Shown here: one piece after another, positions 1-5,767 of the stretch
Position numbering within the stretch: position 1 is the first letter of the stretch
Layout: every line of letters starts with the position of its first letter
Assembly (NCBI GenBank): GCA_000436535.1
Contig: FR886303.1
Span: forward strand, 1 to 5,767
Source: Eubacterium sp. CAG:252
GTDB lineage: Bacteria; Bacillota; Clostridia; Lachnospirales; Lachnospiraceae
Direction of reading: 5' to 3'
DNA: 5,767 nucleotides
Notes under the pieces: generated by a model
Database searches by the model: none
Told to the model about the DNA's origin: nothing
What the model saw: the letters and a program-made list of their open reading frames with translations, nothing else
Made by a program: the position numbers and the translations under genes

Positions 1-31
1 GTGTTCAGGGATGCGAAACATCCCTGAACAC
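1..31. repeat. perfect 13-bp inverted repeat (hairpin) at window edge
   Basis: Bases 1-13 (GTGTTCAGGGATG) are the exact reverse complement of bases 19-31 (CATCCCTGAACAC), leaving a five-base loop CGAAA. This is seen directly. No T-run follows on the plus strand, so it is not a plus-strand terminator. On the minus strand the bases that would form a T-tail lie outside the window, so it could be a second terminator after the aldolase gene, the leader of a gene further left, or a copy of a dispersed palindromic element. On the minus strand the GTGTTC arm could also pair with GAACGC (36-41), which would compete with the main hairpin. The structure is certain as sequence; its role is unknown. Confidence 0.6.
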
Positions 32-50
32 GCGTGCGTTCGCCCTATCA

Positions 51-107
51 GCAAAAAATCAGCGGAAAAGCCTCGTGCAAGCACAGTCTTTTCCGCTATT
101 TTTTTGC
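51..107 (-). terminator. Rho-independent terminator of the aldolase gene, probably bidirectional
   Basis: AGCGGAAAAG (61-70) and CTTTTCCGCT (88-97) form a perfect 10-bp stem around a 17-base loop that itself contains GTGC/GCAC. Read on the minus strand, the stem is followed by GATTTTTTGC, a proper U-tail, beginning about 35 bases after the aldolase stop codon. Read on the plus strand, the stem is followed by A and seven T, so it could also stop a convergent gene coming from the left. The A-tract and T-tract on either side can extend the stem with single-base bulges at 60 and 105. Confidence 0.88.
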
Positions 108-131
108 TGGCACGGCTCATTGCCTTCGCGA

Positions 132-1109
132 TCATTCATAACTTGTAATCTGGGTGTAGAAGTTGTCGTAGTCGGTTCTTCCTTCGGCTGTAAATGCGAT
201 AGCTGTTCTTGGGTGCTGGTTTGCATTTCCAGTAATCATATACTGTACATCGCAGCCCCATACAACTCCAGCCTTCTTAAGTGGAACCATATGATTTTCA
301 ACAAACTTAAGCACTGGTGATATTTTGTACTTAGGGTTTCTTAAGAAGCCCATAAGAAGCTCTGAATAACAGTTACCGGCTCCTCTTCCCATACCGCTCA
401 TAGTAACATCAAGATAACTTACACCGATTGTACATGCCTCTATTGTATTGGCAAATGCAAGCTGCTGGTTGTTATGTGCGTGGATACCTACGCTCTTTCC
501 ATACTTTTCAGCTACCTTAAGGTACTTATCTGCAAGTCTTCTTATCTGCTCTGGGTAAAGTGAACCATAGCTGTCAACAAGGTATATTACACTTGCCTTG
601 CTCTGTGCTGCAAGAAGCTCTAATGCAAGGTCTAACTCATTCTCACTTGCTGTAGATATAGCCATAATATTGATAGTTACCTCATAACCCATATCTGCAC
701 AGTAATTAATCATCTCAATAGCTGCCGGAATAGTATTAATATATGTAGCAACTCTTACCATATCAATAACACTTTCTGACTTAGGGATAATATCCTTCTT
801 AAAGTCAGTTCTTCCAACGTCTGCCATAACAGAAATCTTTAAGTCAGTATCGTTATCACCAACTATCTCCCTGATATCCTTCTCATCGCAGAACTTCCAC
901 TTGCCATAATCATTTACATTAAAGACTTCCTTAGATGCCTTATAGCCAAATTCCATATAGTCAACACCTGCTGCCACATTTGCCTTATAAAGGTCGCGCA
1001 CAAAGTCCTCACTAAATTCAAAATTATTGACAAGACCTCCATCTCTTAATGTACAGTCTACGACCTTGATATCCGGTCTGAATGATACTAACTCGCCTTT
1101 CTGTTCCAT
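132..1109 (-). CDS. HMGL-like (DRE-TIM) metal-dependent aldolase, substrate unknown
   Basis: A 325-residue protein, complete, with ATG start and TGA stop. It reads as a TIM-barrel of the HMG-CoA lyase-like/DRE-TIM metallolyase superfamily, which catalyses divalent-metal-dependent aldol cleavage or Claisen condensation. Visible motifs: DCTLRDGG at residues 18-25, with the catalytic Arg22 and metal-ligand Asp23; MEFG at 52-55; the metal-binding HAHNN at 210-214; and a glycine-rich GMGRGAGN at 239-246. The RDGG form, with an N-rich stretch after it and a late NQHP (297-300), resembles the 'aldolase catalytic domain' proteins often annotated as 4-hydroxy-2-oxovalerate aldolase, rather than the RDGxQ form of isopropylmalate, homocitrate or citramalate synthases. 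No regulatory C-terminal domain of the LeuA type is present. No signal peptide or membrane segment is seen, so it is probably cytoplasmic. The start is supported by GAGG ten bases upstream. The gene has its own promoter and terminator and no acylating aldehyde dehydrogenase beside it, so a DmpG-type role is not supported. Superfamily assignment is firm; the reaction is not known. Confidence 0.88.
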   Translation of the reverse strand: MEQKGELVSFRPDIKVVDCTLRDGGLVNNFEFSEDFVRDLYKANVAAGVDYMEFGYKASKEVFNVNDYGKWKFCDEKDIREIVGDNDTDLKISVMADVGRTDFKKDIIPKSESVIDMVRVATYINTIPAAIEMINYCADMGYEVTINIMAISTASENELDLALELLAAQSKASVIYLVDSYGSLYPEQIRRLADKYLKVAEKYGKSVGIHAHNNQQLAFANTIEACTIGVSYLDVTMSGMGRGAGNCYSELLMGFLRNPKYKISPVLKFVENHMVPLKKAGVVWGCDVQYMITGNANQHPRTAIAFTAEGRTDYDNFYTQITSYE

Positions 1110-1116
1110 AATCTGA

Positions 1117-1123
1117 TTACCTC
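1117..1123 (-). promoter_or_regulatory. ribosome binding site of the aldolase gene
   Basis: On the minus strand GAGGTAA lies with its GAGG ten bases before the ATG at 1109. The spacing is slightly long but acceptable. The preceding AGGAAAG is followed by a start-stop triplet series (ATG AGG TAA), which is probably fortuitous. Confidence 0.6.
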
Positions 1124-1142
1124 ATCTTTCCTGTGTTTTGCA

Positions 1143-1176
1143 AACGCGCTTTAAAGCGTTACACTTTAAAGCGTTA
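1143..1176 (-). promoter_or_regulatory. tandem palindromic repeat: operator or 5' mRNA stem-loop of the aldolase gene
   Basis: The 13-base word CTTTAAAGCGTTA occurs twice on the plus strand, at 1149-1161 and 1164-1176, with a 15-base period. Each copy sits in a palindrome: CGCTTTAAAGCG (1147-1158) is perfect and CACTTTAAAGCG (1162-1173) has one mismatched pair. The two copies can also pair with each other in the transcript: a 10-bp stem of CGCTTTAAAG (1173-1164) with CTTTAAAGCG (1156-1147) and a seven-base loop. The array begins within a few bases of the predicted transcription start. It could therefore be a repressor operator just downstream of the promoter, or a 5'-terminal RNA stem-loop that affects mRNA stability. 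The repeat is seen directly; the function is inferred. Confidence 0.65.
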
Positions 1177-1187
1177 AACTGTTCTTA

Positions 1188-1215
1188 ATTATAACACTTA
1201 TAAAACATTTGTAAA
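1188..1215 (-). promoter_or_regulatory. sigma-A-type promoter of the aldolase gene
   Basis: On the minus strand TTTACA (1215-1210) is a one-mismatch -35 box and TATAAT (1193-1188) is a consensus -10 box, with a 16-base spacer. The stretch just upstream (about 1216-1245) is rich in A and T runs and could act as an UP element. Transcription would start near 1181, giving a leader of about 72 bases. The promoter separates the aldolase gene from the pth-mfd unit. Confidence 0.8.
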
Positions 1216-1300
1216 GACCTTTTCATTAATTATTTTTGTTATCTATCTTGGTTCATTATTCCTACATTAATAAAATGCGCTATTCCATCCATACAGCAGC

Positions 1301-1344
1301 CTATATAAAAAGCAGACATATCTCCCTAAAACTTATAATCTGCT
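1301..1344 (-). terminator. weak terminator candidate downstream of mfd
   Basis: On the minus strand AGCAGA (1344-1339) pairs with TCTGCT (1316-1311), followed directly by TTTTATAT. The stem is only six pairs, perhaps extended by three more (TAT/ATA) across a small internal loop, and the loop is long. It lies about 60 bases after the mfd stop codon, a sensible position. A second, more distal arm CTGCTGT (plus ACAGCAG, 1293-1299) could pair with the same 5' arm instead. Efficiency is uncertain. Confidence 0.4.
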
Positions 1345-1404
1345 GTCATTACAAAACAAGATTAGCCATATTAAGTATATTTATCTGTATACAAATCTTC
1401 ACAC

Positions 1405-4400
1405 TTACATGCCCAGTGCGTCCTCCATAATATCCATCATATCAAGCATCCCGTCAAGATACTCCCTTGCGCTTGAGAACTTCCTCTTAGTAACTGTCCA
1501 TACGAATTCCGGCGTGCTCTTAAGCTTGAATTCAAGTGCTCCTCCAAATGTATCAACAAGCTGTTGTATATTATCTGAATTGATATCTGCCTTTGGGTAT
1601 ATCGTCATAACTGTTCTCCAGTTGGACACGCCGCCTGAAGGATTATGCTTTGTTGCACCTTTAATATCCATAATGCCTATCTTATGCGCTTTTGTTTTGA
1701 TGAGCGCTATCATAAGAAGATTAGCGGCACTTGATGGTATGCTTCCATATCTGTCGGCAAGCTCATCACGCATATCTGACAGCTCCTCCCTCGTTTCAAG
1801 CGCTGCAATTCTTTTATATATGTCAAGCTTCTGGTATTCGCTTTTTATATAAGTTGCAGGAATATACGCATCCACTTCCATATCGACAGTAGTTTCAAAG
1901 TCATATTCATTTTTAATGCCCTTAAGGTCATTAACCGCCTGATTAAGCATTTTGCAGTATAAGTCATAACCGACCGCTGCCATATGTCCGTGCTGGCTCT
2001 TTCCAAGCACATTACCTGCTCCACGTATTTCAAGGTCTTTCATAGCTATCTTAAAGCCTGAGCCAAGGTCTGAGAATTCCTTTATGGCGCTCAGCCTCTT
2101 TTCAGCCACCTCAGATATCATCTTATCCCTCTTATACATAAGGAATGCATACGATGTCCTTGTGCTTCTTCCAACTCTTCCCCTTAACTGGTAAAGTTGT
2201 GACAATCCGAACTGGTCAGCATTTTCTATAATCATTGTGTTACAGTTAGGAATATCCATACCCGTTTCTATAATAGTAGTTGACACAAGCACATCTATCT
2301 CACCGTTGACGAATTCATACATAATCCTTTCAAGCTGCCTTTTGTCCATCTGTCCGTGAGCATAGGAAACAACTGCATCCGGAACAAGGTTCTGTATATA
2401 TTCTGCACGCTCCTCTATATTACGTACTTTATTGTATACATAATACACCTGTCCATTTCTTGCAAGTTCTCTTGTTATTGCCTCTCGAATCATCTCGTCA
2501 TTGTGCTCTGTAACAAATGTCTGTATAGGGTGCCTGTCAACCGGAGGCTCTTCAAGCACACTCATATCTCTTATTCCTACAAGGCTCATATGAAGTGTTC
2601 GCGGAATAGGTGTTGCACTGAGTGTAAGAACATCTATGTTATTCTTTAGTTCCTTTATCTTTTCCTTATGCGTAACGCCAAAACGCTGCTCCTCATCTAT
2701 TATAAGAAGTCCTAAGTCCTTGAACTTGACATCTTTGGAGAGTATTCTGTGTGTCCCGATAACAACATCAATCATCCCCGACTTAAGTTCTTCTATCGTC
2801 TTTTTGTTCTGCGCCGATGTCCTGAAGCTTGAAAGCTGCCCCACATTTACAGGGAATCCCTTCATTCTCTCCTCAAATGTAGAGTAATGCTGGCTTGCAA
2901 GTACTGTTGTCGGCACAAGATATGCCACCTGCTTTCCGTCCTGTATCGCCTTAAATGCCGCTCTTATTGCAACTTCTGTCTTTCCGTAGCCTACATCACC
3001 ACAGATAAGGCGGTCCATCACACGTCCGCTTTCCATATCATTTTTAGTGTCCTGTATAGCATTAAGCTGGTCGTCAGTTTCCTCATAAGGAAACATTTCC
3101 TCAAACTCCTGCTGCCATACCGTATCCTTTGAGAACTTGTAACCCTCTGCCTTCTGCCTTATCGCATACAGCCTTACAAGCTCCTTTGCAACAACCTCAA
3201 CCGCTCCGTGAACCTTTGCCTTTGTCTTACTCCACTCCTTACCGCCAAGATTATTAAGTTTCGGCTTCTTCTCAACATCCTGGTCAGCATACTTCTGAAG
3301 CCTGTCAAGCTGCGTTGCAAGCACATACAGATTGCCGTTGTCAGCATAAGTTATCTTAATATAGTCCTTCTCAACTCCGTCTACTTTTATTTTCTCAATT
3401 CCCTTGTATACGCCAAGTCCATGATTTTCATGAACCACATAATCGCCTATATTAAGCTCATTAAAGCTTGCTATATTTTTGCCGTCATGCTTTTTCTTCT
3501 TAAGCTTTTTGATACGTTTTGACGTAAATATATCATTTTCAGCAATAACCACGAAAGAAAGCACCGGATATTCAAAGCCCTTATGAAGACTTCCATAAGT
3601 AACTATAATAAGTCCTTTTTCGTAATCCTTACTAAAGTCCTCACTATAAAATGCAGGTATATCCAGCTTTCCAAGGTCATCGACTATTCGCTGTGCCCTT
3701 GTTCTTGAGCTGCACACAAGCACTGTTGTATAACCGCTCTTCTTATATTTTATAAGGTCTTTGGTGAGATACTCAAAGCTGTTGTTATAGGAACTTATGC
3801 TTCGCGCCTCAACGTGCATCCTGTAATCAACATCAAAACCCTCCGGCTTATAATCAAGCGTTGTAAGTATAAGCTTCTTATTATGCTTCATATCTGATAT
3901 TATCTCGTTAAGCGTTTTTATCTTATTCGTCTGGCTCGGAAGCACATAACCTGCCGCAAGCCTGTTTTTCATACTCTCGCCATATTCATAAAGAGTAAGC
4001 TCATTACATTCCTTAAGCCTGTTCGGTTCATCCAGCACAATAAGAGTATCTTCCACTGGAAAATACTCTATCAGCCCTGCTGTATCTTTTATTATTGTAT
4101 CCAAAAACTTTGAATAATTGCCTGTTCTTTCAACGTCACCAACAAGCTTGTTTATGTTGTTGCCCGCCTCTATCTGTTCCTGTGTCCGCTTGCGTTTGCC
4201 ATAGTCAAAGCACTCAAGCTGCTCATCTCTTTCTTTCCTTATCTTATCAAGTCCCGCCTGCTTCTCCTCTTCTGTGAAAAGAAATTCTGTTGCTGGAAAT
4301 ATGTGATAAGATTTCAGCTTTTCTATCGACCTCTGGCTCTCTGCATCAAACATTCTTATGGAGTCAACCTCGGTGTCCCACAGCTCTATTCTTACCGGCG

Positions 4401-4998
4401 CTTCATCTGTATATGAAAATATATCTATAATTCCGCCTCTTATTGAGAACTGGCCTTTATCCTCAACCATTCCCGTTCTTGTAAAGCCCATCTGAACCAT
4501 CTTTTTCGCAAGCTTTTCTGTATCTATCTCACTTGTGCTGTCTATGGTTATCACCGACTCCATATACCTTTTAAGCGGTACAAGCCTGTCTGACACACCA
4601 TCTATAGTTGTAACCAGTGTAAGCAGACCGCCATCCTGACCGTCTTTACTATCCACTGCCTTTATATGCTCTATCAGTCTGCTTATGCACTTAAGCCTCT
4701 GCCCCGTTATCTGGTTTCCCGTAACATCTGCACTGTAAAATATCGCATCCTTTGCCGGATAATACAGCGCTTCTCCATTAAAAAATGCTGCATCATCGCA
4801 CATATTTCTTGCCTTGGCTTCATCACTTGTTATCACAAGCATAAACTTATAGTTCTGTGCGACAGCACTTGATATGTGCACCTTCTGCGTATCTATACAG
4901 CCGCTTATGACCGCCGTTCTTCCACCGTCTGCGGATAACTCCTTATTAAGTTGTTCTATCGCCGCCGTATCATTTACAGGCTTAAAAAATGTATTCAC
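1405..4998 (-). CDS. mfd: transcription-repair coupling factor Mfd
   Basis: Mfd is a DNA translocase that pushes stalled RNA polymerase off DNA and recruits UvrA to the lesion, giving preferential repair of the transcribed strand. The product from the GTG at 4998 is 1197 residues, a normal length for the family. In that numbering: an N-terminal UvrB-like region includes the YPAKD...GQRL stretch (about 80-102) and GQFSIRGG (182-189); a basic Lys/Arg-rich segment (about 494-503) precedes the CarD-like RNA-polymerase-interaction domain (about 515-570, containing GDYVVHENHGLG); the RecG/SF2 motor follows, with Walker A GDVGYGKTE (667-675), the DEEQ box (768-771), SATPIPRTL (794-802) and motif VI QLRGRVGR (937-944); the C-terminal TRCF domain is at about 1040-1140 (YIPATYIKSEYQKL near its start). 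No key residue is missing. The frame is open for 11 more codons, to a TTG at 5031 with an ATG at 5028, but only the GTG has a good AGGAGG site six bases upstream. It lies 91 bases after pth and is probably co-transcribed with it. Confidence 0.97.
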   Translation of the reverse strand: MNTFFKPVNDTAAIEQLNKELSADGGRTAVISGCIDTQKVHISSAVAQNYKFMLVITSDEAKARNMCDDAAFFNGEALYYPAKDAIFYSADVTGNQITGQRLKCISRLIEHIKAVDSKDGQDGGLLTLVTTIDGVSDRLVPLKRYMESVITIDSTSEIDTEKLAKKMVQMGFTRTGMVEDKGQFSIRGGIIDIFSYTDEAPVRIELWDTEVDSIRMFDAESQRSIEKLKSYHIFPATEFLFTEEEKQAGLDKIRKERDEQLECFDYGKRKRTQEQIEAGNNINKLVGDVERTGNYSKFLDTIIKDTAGLIEYFPVEDTLIVLDEPNRLKECNELTLYEYGESMKNRLAAGYVLPSQTNKIKTLNEIISDMKHNKKLILTTLDYKPEGFDVDYRMHVEARSISSYNNSFEYLTKDLIKYKKSGYTTVLVCSSRTRAQRIVDDLGKLDIPAFYSEDFSKDYEKGLIIVTYGSLHKGFEYPVLSFVVIAENDIFTSKRIKKLKKKKHDGKNIASFNELNIGDYVVHENHGLGVYKGIEKIKVDGVEKDYIKITYADNGNLYVLATQLDRLQKYADQDVEKKPKLNNLGGKEWSKTKAKVHGAVEVVAKELVRLYAIRQKAEGYKFSKDTVWQQEFEEMFPYEETDDQLNAIQDTKNDMESGRVMDRLICGDVGYGKTEVAIRAAFKAIQDGKQVAYLVPTTVLASQHYSTFEERMKGFPVNVGQLSSFRTSAQNKKTIEELKSGMIDVVIGTHRILSKDVKFKDLGLLIIDEEQRFGVTHKEKIKELKNNIDVLTLSATPIPRTLHMSLVGIRDMSVLEEPPVDRHPIQTFVTEHNDEMIREAITRELARNGQVYYVYNKVRNIEERAEYIQNLVPDAVVSYAHGQMDKRQLERIMYEFVNGEIDVLVSTTIIETGMDIPNCNTMIIENADQFGLSQLYQLRGRVGRSTRTSYAFLMYKRDKMISEVAEKRLSAIKEFSDLGSGFKIAMKDLEIRGAGNVLGKSQHGHMAAVGYDLYCKMLNQAVNDLKGIKNEYDFETTVDMEVDAYIPATYIKSEYQKLDIYKRIAALETREELSDMRDELADRYGSIPSSAANLLMIALIKTKAHKIGIMDIKGATKHNPSGGVSNWRTVMTIYPKADINSDNIQQLVDTFGGALEFKLKSTPEFVWTVTKRKFSSAREYLDGMLDMMDIMEDALGM

Positions 4999-5003
4999 CT
5001 CAG

Positions 5004-5012
5004 TCCTCCTTA
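5004..5012 (-). promoter_or_regulatory. strong ribosome binding site that fixes the mfd start
   Basis: On the minus strand TAAGGAGGA contains a full AGGAGG (5010-5005), six bases before GTG at 4998. The upstream TTG (5031) and ATG (5028) have no purine-rich site in front of them. This is the reason for choosing the GTG start. Confidence 0.85.
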
Positions 5013-5089
5013 TTTCCAGTTCTTTCATCAATATGACATAAAACTGTATCTTGAACTTATAATGTATGCTAGTTATTCAGCGCTCTTTA

Positions 5090-5650
5090 TCAGCCGTTAA
5101 ACTTATTCATGGCACTTTCTATGCCCTCACTTATTATGCACTCAACTGCTTCGCACGCTCTTGTATTACCATCCCTTAACTGTGGATACAGTTCTGCTGG
5201 AAACTTTCCAAGCACCCAGTCAGCAAGGTCCCAGCCCTTTGGCTTATCACCCACGCCAAACTTTACTCTCTTAAACTTATCACTTCCAAGGTGCGCTATA
5301 ATACTTTTTATTCCGTTATGTCCTCCGGCACTTCCCTTTGGACGGAGTCTTAATCTGCCCGGTTCTAAACTTATATCATCAAATATTACAATAAGGTCAT
5401 CTATATCCGCCTTATAATAATCCATAACCTCTCTTATACATTCACCTGAATTATTCATATATGTCATAGGCTTTACAAGAAGTACCTTTTCCCCTTCAAC
5501 AACGCCCTTTCCTATAAGTCCCTTGTGCCTGGCTGTATCTACACTTATATTATACTTGTCTGCAAGCTCATCTATGCACGAAAAACCTGCGTTGTGTCTT
5601 GTCCCTGCATACTGTGTTCCCGGATTACCTAATCCTGCTATTATATACAT
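5090..5650 (-). CDS. pth: peptidyl-tRNA hydrolase (Pth)
   Basis: Pth cleaves the ester bond of peptidyl-tRNAs that drop off the ribosome, recycling tRNA; it is a soluble cytoplasmic enzyme. From the ATG at 5650 the product is 186 residues, a usual length for bacterial Pth. The family signatures are all present: N-terminal GLGNPG (6-11), RHNAGF (18-23) with the catalytic His19, KPMTYMNNSG (60-69) with the substrate-contacting Met65 and Asn66, Asp91 in FDDISLEPG (90-98), and GSAGGHNG (106-113) with Asn112. These correspond to Asn10, His20, Met67, Asn68, Asp93 and Asn114 of the E. coli enzyme. An upstream ATG at 5674 adds eight residues but has no ribosome binding site, and the extension is absent from typical Pth proteins, while AAGGA sits five bases before 5650. 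It is followed by mfd in the same direction, as in many Firmicutes, although no fin gene lies between them. The B. subtilis orthologue is also called spoVC. Confidence 0.97.
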   Translation of the reverse strand: MYIIAGLGNPGTQYAGTRHNAGFSCIDELADKYNISVDTARHKGLIGKGVVEGEKVLLVKPMTYMNNSGECIREVMDYYKADIDDLIVIFDDISLEPGRLRLRPKGSAGGHNGIKSIIAHLGSDKFKRVKFGVGDKPKGWDLADWVLGKFPAELYPQLRDGNTRACEAVECIISEGIESAMNKFNG

Positions 5651-5655
5651 ATCTA

Positions 5656-5660
5656 TCCTT
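5656..5660 (-). promoter_or_regulatory. ribosome binding site that fixes the pth start
   Basis: AAGGA on the minus strand ends five bases before the ATG at 5650. The alternative ATG at 5674 is preceded by a stretch (GACAGACAGAA) without an SD core, so the shorter protein is preferred. Confidence 0.75.
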
Positions 5661-5664
5661 GTGC

Positions 5665-5698
5665 AACCCGACATTTCTGTCTGTCATAATTGTGGGTT
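5665..5698 (-). promoter_or_regulatory. possible hairpin in the pth leader, next to the ribosome binding site
   Basis: On the minus strand GACA-GAAA-TGTC (5681-5670) forms a four-pair stem with a GNRA-type loop. It can be continued by AACCC (5698-5694) pairing with GGGTT (5669-5665), leaving a 12-base bulge on the 5' side. The hairpin ends four bases before the AAGGA site, so it could influence pth translation. The pairing is seen in sequence but is modest and could be chance. Confidence 0.3.
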
Positions 5699-5750
5699 AC
5701 CTTTCCTTTCCTATTATTTATAATCCTAATCTAATATAAACTATCTCAAC

Positions 5751-5767
5751 AAAAAAAGGAAGGGCGT
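5751..5767 (-). terminator. possible 3' arm and U-tail of an upstream gene's terminator, cut by the window edge
   Basis: The minus strand enters the window as ACGCCCTTCC followed by seven T. This is the form of a terminator's descending arm and U-tail. The matching ascending arm (GGAAGGGCGT, minus strand) would have to lie just beyond the right edge, so it cannot be confirmed here. If real, it would separate pth from the preceding gene, and the pth promoter would lie between about 5701 and 5750. Confidence 0.3.

Larger units (their letters stand above)
1110..1404. other. 295-base intergenic region between mfd and the aldolase gene
   Basis: No convincing gene is seen here on either strand. 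Going from mfd toward the aldolase, it holds a weak terminator-like hairpin (about 1301-1344), an AT-rich stretch, the aldolase promoter (1188-1215), the tandem palindromic repeat (1143-1176) and the aldolase ribosome binding site (1117-1123). A plus-strand reading frame from 1236 to 1430 runs into the 3' end of mfd, lacks a clear ribosome binding site and has no recognisable protein character. Confidence 0.7.

Noticed and set aside
75..320. Plus-strand 81-codon frame over the aldolase 3' end and terminator
   Set aside because: It begins inside the terminator loop and runs antisense to a well-supported coding region.
1147..1163. Catabolite-responsive element (CcpA cre site) in the aldolase leader
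   Set aside because: TGTAACGC resembles part of a cre box, but the central CG is out of register with the consensus and the palindromes are centred on TTTAAA.
1236..1430. Plus-strand 64-codon reading frame in the mfd-aldolase intergenic region
   Set aside because: It runs into the 3' end of mfd on the opposite strand, has no clear ribosome binding site, and its composition looks like translated AT-rich intergenic DNA.
1409..1852. Plus-strand 147-codon frame within mfd
   Set aside because: It is antisense to the conserved Mfd C-terminal region, and its serine/isoleucine/leucine-rich composition is what complementing the mfd codons would give.
1845..2033. Minus-strand 62-codon frame inside mfd in another frame
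   Set aside because: It is wholly nested in intact mfd. The mfd frame is continuous there and encodes conserved motifs, so there is no sign of a frameshift.
5013..5089. Independent promoter for mfd in the pth-mfd gap
   Set aside because: CATATT with an upstream TG could be an extended -10 box, but no acceptable -35 box lies at the right distance, so co-transcription with pth is simpler.
5717..5749. pth promoter made of TTGAGA (5749-5744) and TATAAA (5722-5717)
   Set aside because: The spacer would be 21 bases, outside the working range, and no better -10 box is found at 16-18 bases.

Overview
The window carries three protein-coding genes, all on the minus strand. In transcription order (right to left) they are pth (peptidyl-tRNA hydrolase), mfd (transcription-repair coupling factor) and an HMGL-like/DRE-TIM metal-dependent aldolase of unknown substrate. 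The DNA is moderately AT-rich. Strong purine-rich Shine-Dalgarno sites, the pth-mfd gene order and the protein character suggest a low-GC Firmicute, most likely a clostridium of the Lachnospiraceae type. The family-level assignment is an inference from style and was not tested by a search. No rRNA, tRNA, mobile element, CRISPR array or phage feature was seen.

Right part (about 4999-5767): an incomplete terminator-like arm at the right edge, then a leader of roughly 100 nt with a possible hairpin and a possible 20-codon upstream ORF, then pth. The best pth start is the ATG at 5650, which has an AAGGA site five bases upstream. A 91-nt gap separates pth from mfd.

Centre (1405-4998): mfd, complete, with all expected domains and motifs. 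Its best start is a GTG at 4998 behind an AGGAGG site, not the longer reading from a TTG at 5031. pth and mfd are probably co-transcribed. In Bacillus subtilis pth (spoVC), fin, mfd and spoVT are neighbours; here fin is absent from between pth and mfd, and spoVT is not found after mfd inside the window.

Left part (1-1404): a 295-nt intergenic region holds a weak terminator candidate for mfd, then a good sigma-A-type promoter (TTTACA, 16 bp, TATAAT). Just after the predicted transcription start lie two 13-bp tandem repeats that are also near-perfect palindromes. This looks like an operator or a 5' mRNA stem-loop. The aldolase gene follows and ends at a strong, probably bidirectional, terminator. 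A separate 13-bp perfect hairpin occupies the extreme left edge.

How the genes work together: pth recycles peptidyl-tRNA during translation, and mfd removes stalled RNA polymerase and recruits nucleotide-excision repair. Both are housekeeping functions. The aldolase is a separate, probably regulated, single-gene unit. Most of the window is ordinary core genome. The least explained parts are the repeat/palindrome array in front of the aldolase and the aldolase's substrate.
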